Source of the DNA: Pseudomonas putida
GTDB lineage: Bacteria; Pseudomonadota; Gammaproteobacteria; Pseudomonadales; Pseudomonadaceae
Direction: 5' to 3'
Assembly (NCBI RefSeq): GCF_028682635.1
Contig: NZ_JANHLK010000015.1
Coordinates: 62,001-126,000, forward strand
DNA: 64,000 bases
Positions within the stretch are counted from its first letter, which is position 1. Each line of letters begins with the position of its first letter. The position numbers were made by a program, and so were the translations under genes. This document shows positions 17,598-25,896 of this stretch, piece by piece. The notes beneath the pieces are model-generated. The model searched no databases and was not told where the DNA came from. It worked only from the letters and a program-made list of their open reading frames with translations.

Positions 17598-18286
17598 TTG
17601 TGTCCCCTGTAGGAGCGGCCTTGCCCGCGATGGTCGTTAACGATGACGCTGGGCACCTGACACTCCGCGGTGCTCTCAGGTTTTTCGCGAGCAAGCTCGC
17701 TCCTACAGTGTTTTGCGTGTTGCTGGGCATTCCAGGGCTGGCCAACGCCTTCGACCTGCAGCAACTCAGCGATCAATTGGCGAAGCCCGAGGTGATCCAC
17801 GGCAACTTCATCCAGGAAAAACACCTGCGCGCCCTGCCCCAGCCACTGACCAGCAAGGGCACTTTCGTCCTGGCGAAAAATCATGGCCTGTTGTGGCTGC
17901 TGAAAACGCCGTTGCAACAGGACTACCGCATCAACTCCGCAGGCATTGCCCGACGTGACGCCAGCGGCTGGCAGATGCTGCCGGGCAAGAGTGCCGGCGC
18001 CGAGCAGAACCGCTTGTTCCTGGCCGTCCTGCAAGGCGACAGCAGCGGGCTGCAACGGGACTTCGAGCTGTCTCTCGCGGGCGACGCGCAGAACTGGACA
18101 CTGACATTGACGCCGCGCTCGATGCTGCTCAAGCAGGTGTTCAACCAGATCAACATCACCGGCGGCGAACTGGTGCACAGCATCGAGTTGCTGGAAACCC
18201 AGGGCGACAGCACCCTGTTGCGCATGCAGGACAGCACCAGCGCGCAACCCTTGAGCGACACGGAGCAGCATGACTTTGCCGAGTGA
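17594..18286 (+). CDS. LolA-like outer-membrane carrier with REPIN-derived N-terminus
   Basis: A 230-residue LolA-like periplasmic lipid/lipoprotein carrier. Mature sequence begins around residue 53 (FDLQQLSDQL) after a hydrophobic stretch TVFCVLLGIPGLANA. It should ferry the polyene lipid to the outer membrane with the adjacent MMPL exporter. Codons 5-38 are supplied by a 102-base REP pair (17607-17708) read through in frame, giving an unusually long n-region with R25, R29 and K35. A GTG at 17708 could restart translation but would give a signal without positive charge. The start ATG 17594 overlaps the thioesterase stop, so the original start seems retained. Confidence 0.82.
   Translation: MIVSPVGAALPAMVVNDDAGHLTLRGALRFFASKLAPTVFCVLLGIPGLANAFDLQQLSDQLAKPEVIHGNFIQEKHLRALPQPLTSKGTFVLAKNHGLLWLLKTPLQQDYRINSAGIARRDASGWQMLPGKSAGAEQNRLFLAVLQGDSSGLQRDFELSLAGDAQNWTLTLTPRSMLLKQVFNQINITGGELVHSIELLETQGDSTLLRMQDSTSAQPLSDTEQHDFAE
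17607..17708. repeat. REPIN inserted in frame inside a coding sequence
   Basis: Two REP arms (17607-17630 and 17685-17708, 21 of 24 positions complementary) with the core TAGGAGCG and GCTCGCTCCTA. Total length 102, a multiple of three. The loop begins with the same TGGTCGTTAACGATGACG as the REPIN at 27853-27954. It lies entirely within the LolA-like gene. Confidence 0.9.
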
Positions 18287-20609
18287 ACGCAGGCTGCCGT
18301 GGCTGTTCCTGATCCTGCTGGTGGCAGTGCTGGCGCTCGCCGGCTGGCAATGGCGCAACGGCGCCCCACTGTCGGCCAACCTGATGGAACTGGTGCCCGG
18401 CACCGCGCCGGATGCGCTGGAACTGCGCGCCGAACAACGCATGCAGGAGCCGCTGAACCGCGACATGCTGGTGCTGGTTGGCCACACCGATCGCCAGCAA
18501 GCCATCGCCATGGCGCAAACGCTGGGGGATCAGTGGCAAGCCAGCGGCCTGTTCGAAAAGGTCCAATGGAACCTGCAAGCCGACTTGCCGGCGTTGCGCA
18601 CGCAACTGCTGCAAGGCCGACTGGCCATGCTCGCGGCCGACGATCGCGAGCAATTGATCGACCACCCCGACGCCTTTATCCAGCAACGGGTGCAGGCGCT
18701 ATTCGACCCCTTCACCGGCTTCAGCCTGGTGCCGAGCCAGGATGACTGGCTGGGCCTGACCGGGCGCATCCAGAACAGCCAGCCACAGCACGGTGCCGTG
18801 CAACTGGACATTGGCAGTGGCGCCTTGATCGCCGAGGCCGATGGCAAGCACTGGGTGCTGTTGCGGGCGCGGGCCACCGGCAACGCCTTCGACATGAACC
18901 TGCCGCTGCAAGTGGCCGACCTGCTCCAGCACAGCCGCGATGAAGCCGCCCGGGCCGACGTGCAACTGCTCGCCGCCAGTGGCTTGTTGTACGCAGCCAA
19001 CGGCCAGCGCCAGGCGTCCCGGGAGATGACCTGGGTCGGGGGCGGTGCCACCGTCGGGATCCTGTTGTTGCTGTTGCTGGCCTTCCGCCGCTGGCGTGTC
19101 CTGCTGGCGTTCGTTCCGGTGCTGGTGGGCATGCTGTTCGGCGCGGTGGCCTGCGTGGCACTGTTCGGCCACATGCATGTGATGACGCTGGTACTGGGTT
19201 CGAGCCTGATCGGTGTCGCCGTCGATTACCCCCTGCATTATTTGTCCAAGAGCTGGAGCCTGAAACCCTGGCACAGCTGGCCGGCGCTGCGCCTGACCTT
19301 GCCGGGCCTGACCCTGAGCCTGGTCACCAGCGCCATCGGCTACCTGGCCCTGGCCTGGACGCCCTTTCCGGCCTTGACCCAGATCGCCGTGTTTTCGGCG
19401 GCAGGCCTGCTGGGTGCCTATTTATCCGCGGTGTGCCTGCTGCCGGCGCTGCTCAAGGGTGCCGAGCTGCGCCCGGCGCAATGGCCACTGCGGCTTTGCG
19501 AATATTTACTGGGCTGCCGCGAAGCGTTACTGCGGTATTTGAGCACGCCGGTATTGCTGGCATTGCTGATCGCTTTTTGTGCCGGCGGCCTGGTGCAGCT
19601 CCAGACTAAAAACGACATCCGCCAGTGGGTCGGCGCGCCGCAGCAGTTGACCGACGAAGCGCAGACCATTGCGCGAATCACCGGCTATCAACCCACCAGC
19701 CAGTTCTTCCTGGTGCAGGCGGCCGACCAACAGCAATTACTCGAACGCCAGGGCGCCCTGAGTGAACGCCTGGATCAATTGGTTGGCCTGGAGAAACTCC
19801 AGGGGTACCTGTCACTCAATCAACTGGTCAGCCCGCCCAGCGAACAACGCAAGGTTCGCGAGGCATTGAGCAAATTGCCGGCTTTCTGGCAGCCGTTGCT
19901 CGATGTCGGCGTCCCGGCTCAGGCGCTGCAGGCGGAGTTGAGCCAATTGCAGGCGCTGCCCGTCGAAGACATCGACAGCGCGCTGGCCGGTCCCTTGGCC
20001 GAGCCGTATCGCCTATTGTGGCTGGGGCCGACCGCTGACGGCGTGGCAGCGATGGTCAGCTTGCAAGGCCTGAACAATCCTGCCCTGTTGCGGGTACAGG
20101 CCGAGGATTTGCCAGGCGTGAAACTGGTGGACCGACTGGGCGAGTTGAACAGCGTGTTCGCCGCCACCCAGATCAGCGCCGCCGAACTGAAACTCGCCTC
20201 CTGCGTGCTGATCGTGCTGGTGCTGATCCTGCCGTTCGGTCTTGGCGGCGCACTGCGCATCGTCTCCCTGCCCTTGCTGGCGGCCTTGTGCAGCCTGGCC
20301 AGCCTCGGCTGGCTGGGGCAGCCGTTGACCCTGTTCAGCCTGTTCGGCCTGCTGCTGGTGACGGCGATCAGCGTCGACTACGCCATCCTCATGCGCGAAC
20401 AGGTTGGCGGCGCCGCCGTGAGCCTGCTGGGCACCTTGCTGGCCGCGCTGACCACCTGGCTGTCGTTCGGCCTGCTGGCGGTATCGAGCACGCCAGCGGT
20501 GAGCAACTTCGGCCTGTCGGTGAGCCTGGGGCTGATTTTCAGCTTCCTGCTCGCGCCCTGGGCCGGTCGCCAGGTGCACGCCGCCAGCCTCACGGAGCCA
20601 ACTCAATGA
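18270..20609 (+). CDS. MMPL/RND-family exporter (aryl polyene)
   Basis: A 779-residue RND-superfamily transporter of the MMPL type. An N-terminal helix is followed by a periplasmic domain (about 35-250), a five-to-six-helix bundle (about 255-440), a second periplasmic domain and a second bundle (about 640-770). It should extract the finished polyene lipid from the inner membrane and hand it to the LolA-like carrier encoded immediately upstream (17-base overlap). The last base triplet overlaps the next start (ATGA). Confidence 0.9.
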   Translation: MTLPSERRLPWLFLILLVAVLALAGWQWRNGAPLSANLMELVPGTAPDALELRAEQRMQEPLNRDMLVLVGHTDRQQAIAMAQTLGDQWQASGLFEKVQWNLQADLPALRTQLLQGRLAMLAADDREQLIDHPDAFIQQRVQALFDPFTGFSLVPSQDDWLGLTGRIQNSQPQHGAVQLDIGSGALIAEADGKHWVLLRARATGNAFDMNLPLQVADLLQHSRDEAARADVQLLAASGLLYAANGQRQASREMTWVGGGATVGILLLLLLAFRRWRVLLAFVPVLVGMLFGAVACVALFGHMHVMTLVLGSSLIGVAVDYPLHYLSKSWSLKPWHSWPALRLTLPGLTLSLVTSAIGYLALAWTPFPALTQIAVFSAAGLLGAYLSAVCLLPALLKGAELRPAQWPLRLCEYLLGCREALLRYLSTPVLLALLIAFCAGGLVQLQTKNDIRQWVGAPQQLTDEAQTIARITGYQPTSQFFLVQAADQQQLLERQGALSERLDQLVGLEKLQGYLSLNQLVSPPSEQRKVREALSKLPAFWQPLLDVGVPAQALQAELSQLQALPVEDIDSALAGPLAEPYRLLWLGPTADGVAAMVSLQGLNNPALLRVQAEDLPGVKLVDRLGELNSVFAATQISAAELKLASCVLIVLVLILPFGLGGALRIVSLPLLAALCSLASLGWLGQPLTLFSLFGLLLVTAISVDYAILMREQVGGAAVSLLGTLLAALTTWLSFGLLAVSSTPAVSNFGLSVSLGLIFSFLLAPWAGRQVHAASLTEPTQ

Positions 20610-21766
20610 TGATCGGGCTGTTCTGGGCGATGGCCCTGGTACTGTTCGCCGTAGCGACCCGGGTCGGGCGCCATTGCGGCCTGATCCCCATCGTCAGCCA
20701 GTTGCTGCTGGCGACCCTCGGCTTGCCCCTGCTGATGTACTTCTGGATCGAACCACAATGGCAACTGAGCGGCGCAGCACTGGTATCACCGGGCTGGCTG
20801 AAAAACCTCTACAGCCTGAGTTTCGCCCTGCTGCTGGGCTATATCCTCAGCGATGTGATCGATCTGCAACTGGACCGCCAGAGCTTGAAAATCGCCCTGC
20901 CGAGTTTCTGCATTCCGTTCGCGTGCGGCCTGGCCACGGCCATCTGGCTGTTGCCGCCGCAACCCTGGATCAGTTCGCTGGCGGTCGGGCTGCTGTTCGC
21001 CATCACCGCGATCCCGGTGTTATACCTGTACCTGCGGCATATTAATTACCCGCACAGCGCCACCCGGCGACTGGTGCAGACCGCGATCATCATCGACCTG
21101 GCCTGCTGGACCCTGTTCGCCATCGCCCAGGGCAGCCTGCACCTGAGCAGCCTGTTGCTGCCCCTGGCCGGCGCCTGCCTGCCCGTGCTGCTGCGGTTGT
21201 TGGGCCTGCGGCAAACCTGGCTCTACAGCCTGGGCTTTTTCGCGTTACTGGTGGTCGCCGAACACTACAAGCTCAATGCGCTGATTTTCGGCATCGGCTA
21301 TGTACTGGTCATGGCGGCGCTCAAGGCGCCGCTGGTGCTGCCATTGCCGGCGATCTGGATGAACCGCTTGCAGACGTACATCGCCATTCCGCTGATACTC
21401 ACCTTCGGTATCGTGCAGATCAACGTGCACAGCGCCATGGACAGCCTCGGCTGGGTGCAGCTGGCGGCCCTGCTGCTGTTGCCGATCGCCAGCAAGCTGC
21501 TGGGCAACTGGCTCGGCCTTGGCTGGGCCGGCGCCTCGTTCCAGGGCGCCAGTCGCTGGCGCGAAAGCGTATTGCTGAACATTCGCGGCTTGAGCGAAAT
21601 CGTCTTTCTCAACCTGCTGCTGCAACAACAGCTCATCAGCCCGGCGCTGTACTTTGCGCTGATGCTGATGGGCCTGGTCGCGACCCTGCTGCCGGCATTG
21701 GCCGGCATGCACCGGATCCCATTGATAGCTGCCGCCCAGGCAAGGAGCCCCCATGCCAACCGTTGA
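20606..21766 (+). CDS. CPA2-antiporter-like membrane protein in the aryl polyene operon
   Basis: A 386-residue protein with about 11-12 membrane helices. The C-terminal part LLNIRGLSEIVFLN and the following LMLMGLVATLLPAL match the conserved NxRGxxE...T end of CPA2 (Kef-type) cation/proton antiporters. The ion-site helix reads TAIIIDLACWTLF, with one Asp rather than the DD of many members. No RCK/TrkA-N domain is present. It lies between the exporter and flavoprotein genes with overlaps at both ends, so it belongs to the operon. It may energise or pH-balance export, but this is inference. I do not recall it as a standard aryl polyene gene. Confidence 0.65.
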   Translation: MMIGLFWAMALVLFAVATRVGRHCGLIPIVSQLLLATLGLPLLMYFWIEPQWQLSGAALVSPGWLKNLYSLSFALLLGYILSDVIDLQLDRQSLKIALPSFCIPFACGLATAIWLLPPQPWISSLAVGLLFAITAIPVLYLYLRHINYPHSATRRLVQTAIIIDLACWTLFAIAQGSLHLSSLLLPLAGACLPVLLRLLGLRQTWLYSLGFFALLVVAEHYKLNALIFGIGYVLVMAALKAPLVLPLPAIWMNRLQTYIAIPLILTFGIVQINVHSAMDSLGWVQLAALLLLPIASKLLGNWLGLGWAGASFQGASRWRESVLLNIRGLSEIVFLNLLLQQQLISPALYFALMLMGLVATLLPALAGMHRIPLIAAAQARSPHANR

Positions 21767-23000
21767 AACGCAACGTCGTCAGATCGTGGTCATCGGCGCG
21801 GGTCCCTCAGGGGCCATCGCCGCCGCGCTGCTCAAGCGCAAGGGGCATGACGTACTGGTGATCGAACGCCAGCATTTCCCGCGGTTTTCCATCGGCGAAA
21901 GCCTGTTGTCCCACTGCCTGGATTTCGTCGAGGAAGCGGGCATGCTCGACGCCGTCAATGCGGCGGGTTTTCAGTTGAAAACCGGCGCGGCGTTTGCCTG
22001 GGGCGAGCGCTACAGCACCTTCGATTTCGGCGACACCTTCACCCAGGGCAAACCCACGACTTTCCAGGTCCAGCGCGCCGATTTCGACAAACTGCTGGCT
22101 GACCAGGCAGCGCTGCAGGGCGTGGAAATCCGCTATGGCGAAACCATCGTCAGCGTCGATATCGAACAGCCCAAGCCGTTGCTCGGCGTACGGCGCGAAG
22201 ACGGCAGCGAGTACCGCATCGAGGCTGACTTCATGCTCGACGCCAGCGGTTACGGCCGTGTCCTGCCGCGCCTGCTCGACCTTGAAGCACCGTCGAATTT
22301 CCCGGTGCGCCAGGCGGTGTTCACCCATGTCGAAGACCATATCGACCACCCGAACTTCGATCGCACCAAGATCCTCATCACCACCCATCCCACCCAGCGT
22401 GACGTCTGGTTCTGGACCATTCCGTTCAGCAATGGCCGCTGCTCGGTCGGCGTGGTGGCCGCTGCGGAGCATTTCGAGGGTCGCAGCGATAACCTCGACG
22501 ATTGTCTGCGCGGTTTCATTGCCGAGACTCCCAGCCTGGCCGGGGTACTGGACAACGCCGTGTGGGATACGAAGGCAAATACCATCGGCGGTTACTCGGC
22601 CAACGTCAAAACCTTGCACGGTCGCGGTTTCGCCTTGCTGGGCAATGCCGCGGAATTTCTCGACCCGGTGTTTTCCTCCGGCGTGACCATCGCCATGCGC
22701 TCGGCGAGCATGGCCGCAAGCGTCCTGCACCGCCAGCTGCAAGGCGAGTCCGTGGACTGGCAGCGTGAATTCGCCGAACCGCTCAAGCGCGGGGTCGATA
22801 CGTTCCGCTGCTACGTCGAGGGCTGGTACGCCGGGACTTTCCAGGACGTGATCTACTACCCGGATGGCAATCCGGAAATCCGCCGCATGATCAGCTCGAT
22901 CCTCGCCGGTTATGCCTGGGACGAGCGCAATCCATTCGTCGCTGAACCGAAACGCCGGCTGCGGATGTTGTCAGAACTCTGTGCAAGGGATGCGACATGA
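21753..23000 (+). CDS. FAD-dependent oxidoreductase, halogenase-like
   Basis: A 415-residue flavoprotein. It has an N-terminal dinucleotide-binding VVIGAGPSG, an FxIGES loop typical of flavin halogenases and geranylgeranyl reductases, GFQLKTGAAFAWG with a Lys in the region of the halogenase catalytic lysine, and DVWFWTIPF, which fits the WxWxIP halogenase motif. It could halogenate or otherwise oxidise the aryl head group; a simple monooxygenase or reductase remains possible. Start ATG 21753 overlaps the previous gene by 14 bases. Confidence 0.75.
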   Translation: MPTVETQRRQIVVIGAGPSGAIAAALLKRKGHDVLVIERQHFPRFSIGESLLSHCLDFVEEAGMLDAVNAAGFQLKTGAAFAWGERYSTFDFGDTFTQGKPTTFQVQRADFDKLLADQAALQGVEIRYGETIVSVDIEQPKPLLGVRREDGSEYRIEADFMLDASGYGRVLPRLLDLEAPSNFPVRQAVFTHVEDHIDHPNFDRTKILITTHPTQRDVWFWTIPFSNGRCSVGVVAAAEHFEGRSDNLDDCLRGFIAETPSLAGVLDNAVWDTKANTIGGYSANVKTLHGRGFALLGNAAEFLDPVFSSGVTIAMRSASMAASVLHRQLQGESVDWQREFAEPLKRGVDTFRCYVEGWYAGTFQDVIYYPDGNPEIRRMISSILAGYAWDERNPFVAEPKRRLRMLSELCARDAT

Positions 23001-23038
23001 GCAACATGGTGCGCCAGCCCGTTGAAGGGTGCGTCTGA
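22997..23038 (+). other. 13-codon mini-ORF bridging two operon genes
   Basis: ATG 22997 overlaps the flavoprotein stop (ATGA). The frame encodes MSNMVRQPVEGCV and ends at TGA 23036-23038, which overlaps the ATG of the lipoprotein gene. The layout suggests translational coupling across the 37-base gap, or a remnant of a lost gene. No evidence of a functional peptide. Confidence 0.35.
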
Positions 23039-23520
23039 TGATTCGATGCCTGCTGCTCGGTTGCCTCCTGCTGCTGAGTGCCTGCGCCAGCCAGGCGCCG
23101 CTGCCCGAGCAGACCCCGAGCGTGGCGTTGCCGTTGCAATTGCACATCCAGCGCCTGCAGGCCGAACAGCGCCAGGACTGGGTATTGGTCATCCAGCGTG
23201 AAGGCCCGGCGATACGCTGGTCGATGATGGACCTGCTGGGCATTCCCCAGGCCCGTCAGAAACTGATCGACGGCCATTGGCACGCCGATGGCCTGTTGCC
23301 GCCGAACCCGGAAGCCCGGGAGCTGTTCGCCGCACTGCTGTTTGCGCTGACCCCCAGGGATGAGCTGTCTGGCAACTACCCGGACGCGTGGCAACATGGC
23401 GCACAACGCTCGCTGCCAGAGCGCTGGGATGTCCGTTATTCACAACCATTGAGCTTCGAATTGAACCTGCCCAAAGGCCCGAAATATCAAATCACGTCCC
23501 TGAGCGGTGACACGCCATGA
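23038..23520 (+). CDS. DUF3261 lipoprotein (aryl polyene)
   Basis: A 160-residue lipoprotein. Its signal peptide ends in the lipobox LSAC with Cys16, predicting a lipid anchor at the outer or inner membrane. The body matches the DUF3261 proteins of aryl polyene clusters, thought to act at the outer membrane end of export. GAAGGG lies about 7 bases before ATG 23038, so this start is preferred to GTG 23029. It overlaps the next gene by 4 bases. Confidence 0.82.
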   Translation: MIRCLLLGCLLLLSACASQAPLPEQTPSVALPLQLHIQRLQAEQRQDWVLVIQREGPAIRWSMMDLLGIPQARQKLIDGHWHADGLLPPNPEARELFAALLFALTPRDELSGNYPDAWQHGAQRSLPERWDVRYSQPLSFELNLPKGPKYQITSLSGDTP

Positions 23521-24713
23521 CGGCCTACCTCAATGCCCTCGGGGTCGTCTGCGCCCTGGGCCACGATAAGCACGAAGTCGCCCGCAACCTGTTTGCCGGC
23601 GATTGCTCCGGCATGCGCAGCGAGGCCGGCTGGGTGGGGGAGCGGTCATTACCGGTCGGTGCAGTCACGGGCGAGCTCGTGGCTATTCCCGAAGAACTGC
23701 GCTGCCAACGCAGCCGCAACAATCAACTGCTGATGGAGGCCGCGCTGCAGATTCGCCACGACATCGACCAGGCCATCCAGACTTACGGCCGCGAGCGCAT
23801 CGGTATCGTGCTGGGCACCAGCACTTCGGGCATCGACGAAGCCAGCCAGGGCCTGGCGCGTTACGTGCGCGAACAGCAATTCCCCGCCGACTACGACTAC
23901 CAGCAACAGGAACTCGGCGCGCCGGCGAATTTTCTCGCCGACTGGCTGCAATTGAGCGGCCCGGCCTATGTGATCTCCACCGCCTGCACCTCCAGCGCAC
24001 GCGCGTTGATGAGTGCCCAGCGCCTGCTCGACCTGGGCATCTGCGACGTGGTGCTGTGCGGAGGTGTCGACACCCTGTGCAAGCTGACCCTCAACGGCTT
24101 CTCGGCACTCGAAGCGGTGTCCGGGCAACGCTGCAATCCGTTTTCGGTGAACCGCAACGGCATCAATATCGGCGAAGCAGCCGTGCTGTTCCTGATGAGC
24201 AAACAGCCTGGCGACACCCAGCCGATTGCCCTGTTGGGCAGTGGCGCCAGTTCCGATGCGCACCACATTTCCGCCCCGGAACCCACCGGCCGTGGCGCCC
24301 AGCAGGCGATGCGCAAGGCGTTGAGCCGGGCCGGACTTGAGCCTGAGCAGATCGCCTACCTTAACCTGCATGGCACGGCCACCCAACACAACGACGCCAT
24401 GGAAAGCCACGCGGTGGCGGCGTTGTTCCCGGCCGGCGTGCCCTGTTCTTCGAGCAAACCCATGACCGGTCATACCCTTGGCGCGGCCGGCGCGCTGGAA
24501 GCCGCGTTCTGCTGGTTGAGCCTGAGCAGCGACAACCGCGAGCACCGTCTGGCGCCGCATGTCTGGGACGGCCAGCCCGACCCGCAACTGCCGGCCCTGA
24601 AATGGGTGACTCCCGCCGATCGCCTGGCGTCCACTGGACCTCGCTACCTGATGAGCAATTCCTTCGCCTTCGGTGGCAACAACGTCAGCCTGATTATCGG
24701 AGACGCCCCATGA
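23517..24713 (+). CDS. Beta-ketoacyl-ACP synthase 1 (aryl polyene)
   Basis: A 398-residue type II ketosynthase with an intact C157-H285-H319 triad (TACTSSARA, LHGTATQHND, MTGHTLGAAGA). It should catalyse decarboxylative condensation of malonyl-ACP with the aryl or polyene acyl-ACP. Two active ketosynthases are present in the operon (also 25896); one should pair with the inactive chain-length factor at 9741. Start ATG 23517 overlaps the lipoprotein stop. Confidence 0.92.
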   Translation: MTAYLNALGVVCALGHDKHEVARNLFAGDCSGMRSEAGWVGERSLPVGAVTGELVAIPEELRCQRSRNNQLLMEAALQIRHDIDQAIQTYGRERIGIVLGTSTSGIDEASQGLARYVREQQFPADYDYQQQELGAPANFLADWLQLSGPAYVISTACTSSARALMSAQRLLDLGICDVVLCGGVDTLCKLTLNGFSALEAVSGQRCNPFSVNRNGINIGEAAVLFLMSKQPGDTQPIALLGSGASSDAHHISAPEPTGRGAQQAMRKALSRAGLEPEQIAYLNLHGTATQHNDAMESHAVAALFPAGVPCSSSKPMTGHTLGAAGALEAAFCWLSLSSDNREHRLAPHVWDGQPDPQLPALKWVTPADRLASTGPRYLMSNSFAFGGNNVSLIIGDAP

Positions 24714-25171
24714 TTGACTGGCCGCTCGCCGAACTGCTGCCCCATGCTGGCGACATGATCCTCATCGAGCAGATCCTGGCATTCGATGAAGAACAGATTC
24801 ATACCCGCCTCAGGGTCAAGCCCGACGGCCTGTTCAACCTGCCCGACGGCAGCCTGCCCGCCTGGGTCGGTATCGAGCTGATGGCCCAGAGCGTCGCGGC
24901 CTTCGCCGGTTGCCATGCGCGCCAGCGCGGCGATGCCGTGGAGCTGGGCTTTTTGCTCGGTTCGCGCAAGTTCGAATGCAACGTCGACCGTTTCCCCGCC
25001 GGCACCGAGCTGACCCTGCACGGCATCCGTTCGCTGGAAGACGACAACGGCATGGGCGTGTTCGAGTGCCACATCAACGCACCCGGCATTCATGCCAGCG
25101 CCCGGCTGAACGTGTATCGCCCGCCTCAGGCGGCTCAATATCTTCATGAATCCGAAGGAGTCCAGTCATGA
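24710..25171 (+). CDS. Hot-dog dehydratase subunit, ApeP-like (aryl polyene)
   Basis: A 153-residue hot-dog protein starting MIDWPLAELLPHAGDM. It keeps WVGIELMAQSVAAF, the FabZ-type central helix with an acidic residue, but lacks the GHFP histidine motif. This fits the partner subunit of a heterodimeric dehydratase, the active His coming from the C-terminal domain of the 12310 fusion. Family knowledge of an ApeI:ApeP dimer is from memory. ATGA overlaps at both ends. Confidence 0.82.
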   Translation: MIDWPLAELLPHAGDMILIEQILAFDEEQIHTRLRVKPDGLFNLPDGSLPAWVGIELMAQSVAAFAGCHARQRGDAVELGFLLGSRKFECNVDRFPAGTELTLHGIRSLEDDNGMGVFECHINAPGIHASARLNVYRPPQAAQYLHESEGVQS

Positions 25172-25896
25172 CTGAATCCATACTGGTCACCGGTTCCAGC
25201 CGTGGCATCGGCCGCGCCATCGCCCTGCGCCTGGCACGGGCCGGGCATGACATCGTGCTGCATTGCCGCAGTGGCCTGGCGGACGCCCAAGCCGTGCAAG
25301 GCGAGATCGAGGCCCTGGGTCGCACTGTGCGCATCCTGCAATTCGACGTGTCCGACCGCGCCGGTTGCAAGGCCAAGCTTGAAGCCGACGTCGAAACCCA
25401 TGGCGCCTATTACGGCGTGGTGCTCAACGCCGGGCTGACGCGTGATGGTGCTTTTCCGGCGCTGAGCGAGGATGATTGGGATGTGGTGATGCGTACCAAC
25501 CTCGACGGTTTCTACAACGTGCTGCACCCGGTGATGATGCCGATGATTCGTCGTCGCGCCGCCGGGCGGATTGTCTGCATCACGTCGGTGTCGGGCTTGA
25601 TCGGCAATCGCGGCCAGGTCAACTACAGCGCCTCCAAGGCTGGCTTGATCGGCGCGGCGAAAGCATTGGCGATCGAGCTGGGCAAGCGCAAGATCACCGT
25701 CAACTGTGTCGCACCCGGCCTGATCGACACAGCCATGCTCGATGAAAACGTGCCGGTGGATGAACTGATGAAAATGATCCCCGCAGGGCGCATGGGCACC
25801 GCTGAAGAGGTGGCCGGCGCGGTGAATTTCCTGATGTCGGCGGAAGCCTCGTACATCACCCGGCAGGTTCTGGCCGTCAATGGAGGCCTGTGCTGA
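25168..25896 (+). CDS. 3-oxoacyl-ACP reductase, FabG-like (aryl polyene)
   Basis: A 242-residue classical short-chain dehydrogenase/reductase. NADPH site TGSSRGIG near the N-terminus; catalytic S140, Y153 and K157 (NYSASKAG). It should reduce the beta-keto group after each condensation, before dehydration to the conjugated double bond. It overlaps the neighbouring starts by 4 and 1 bases. Confidence 0.92.
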   Translation: MTESILVTGSSRGIGRAIALRLARAGHDIVLHCRSGLADAQAVQGEIEALGRTVRILQFDVSDRAGCKAKLEADVETHGAYYGVVLNAGLTRDGAFPALSEDDWDVVMRTNLDGFYNVLHPVMMPMIRRRAAGRIVCITSVSGLIGNRGQVNYSASKAGLIGAAKALAIELGKRKITVNCVAPGLIDTAMLDENVPVDELMKMIPAGRMGTAEEVAGAVNFLMSAEASYITRQVLAVNGGLC

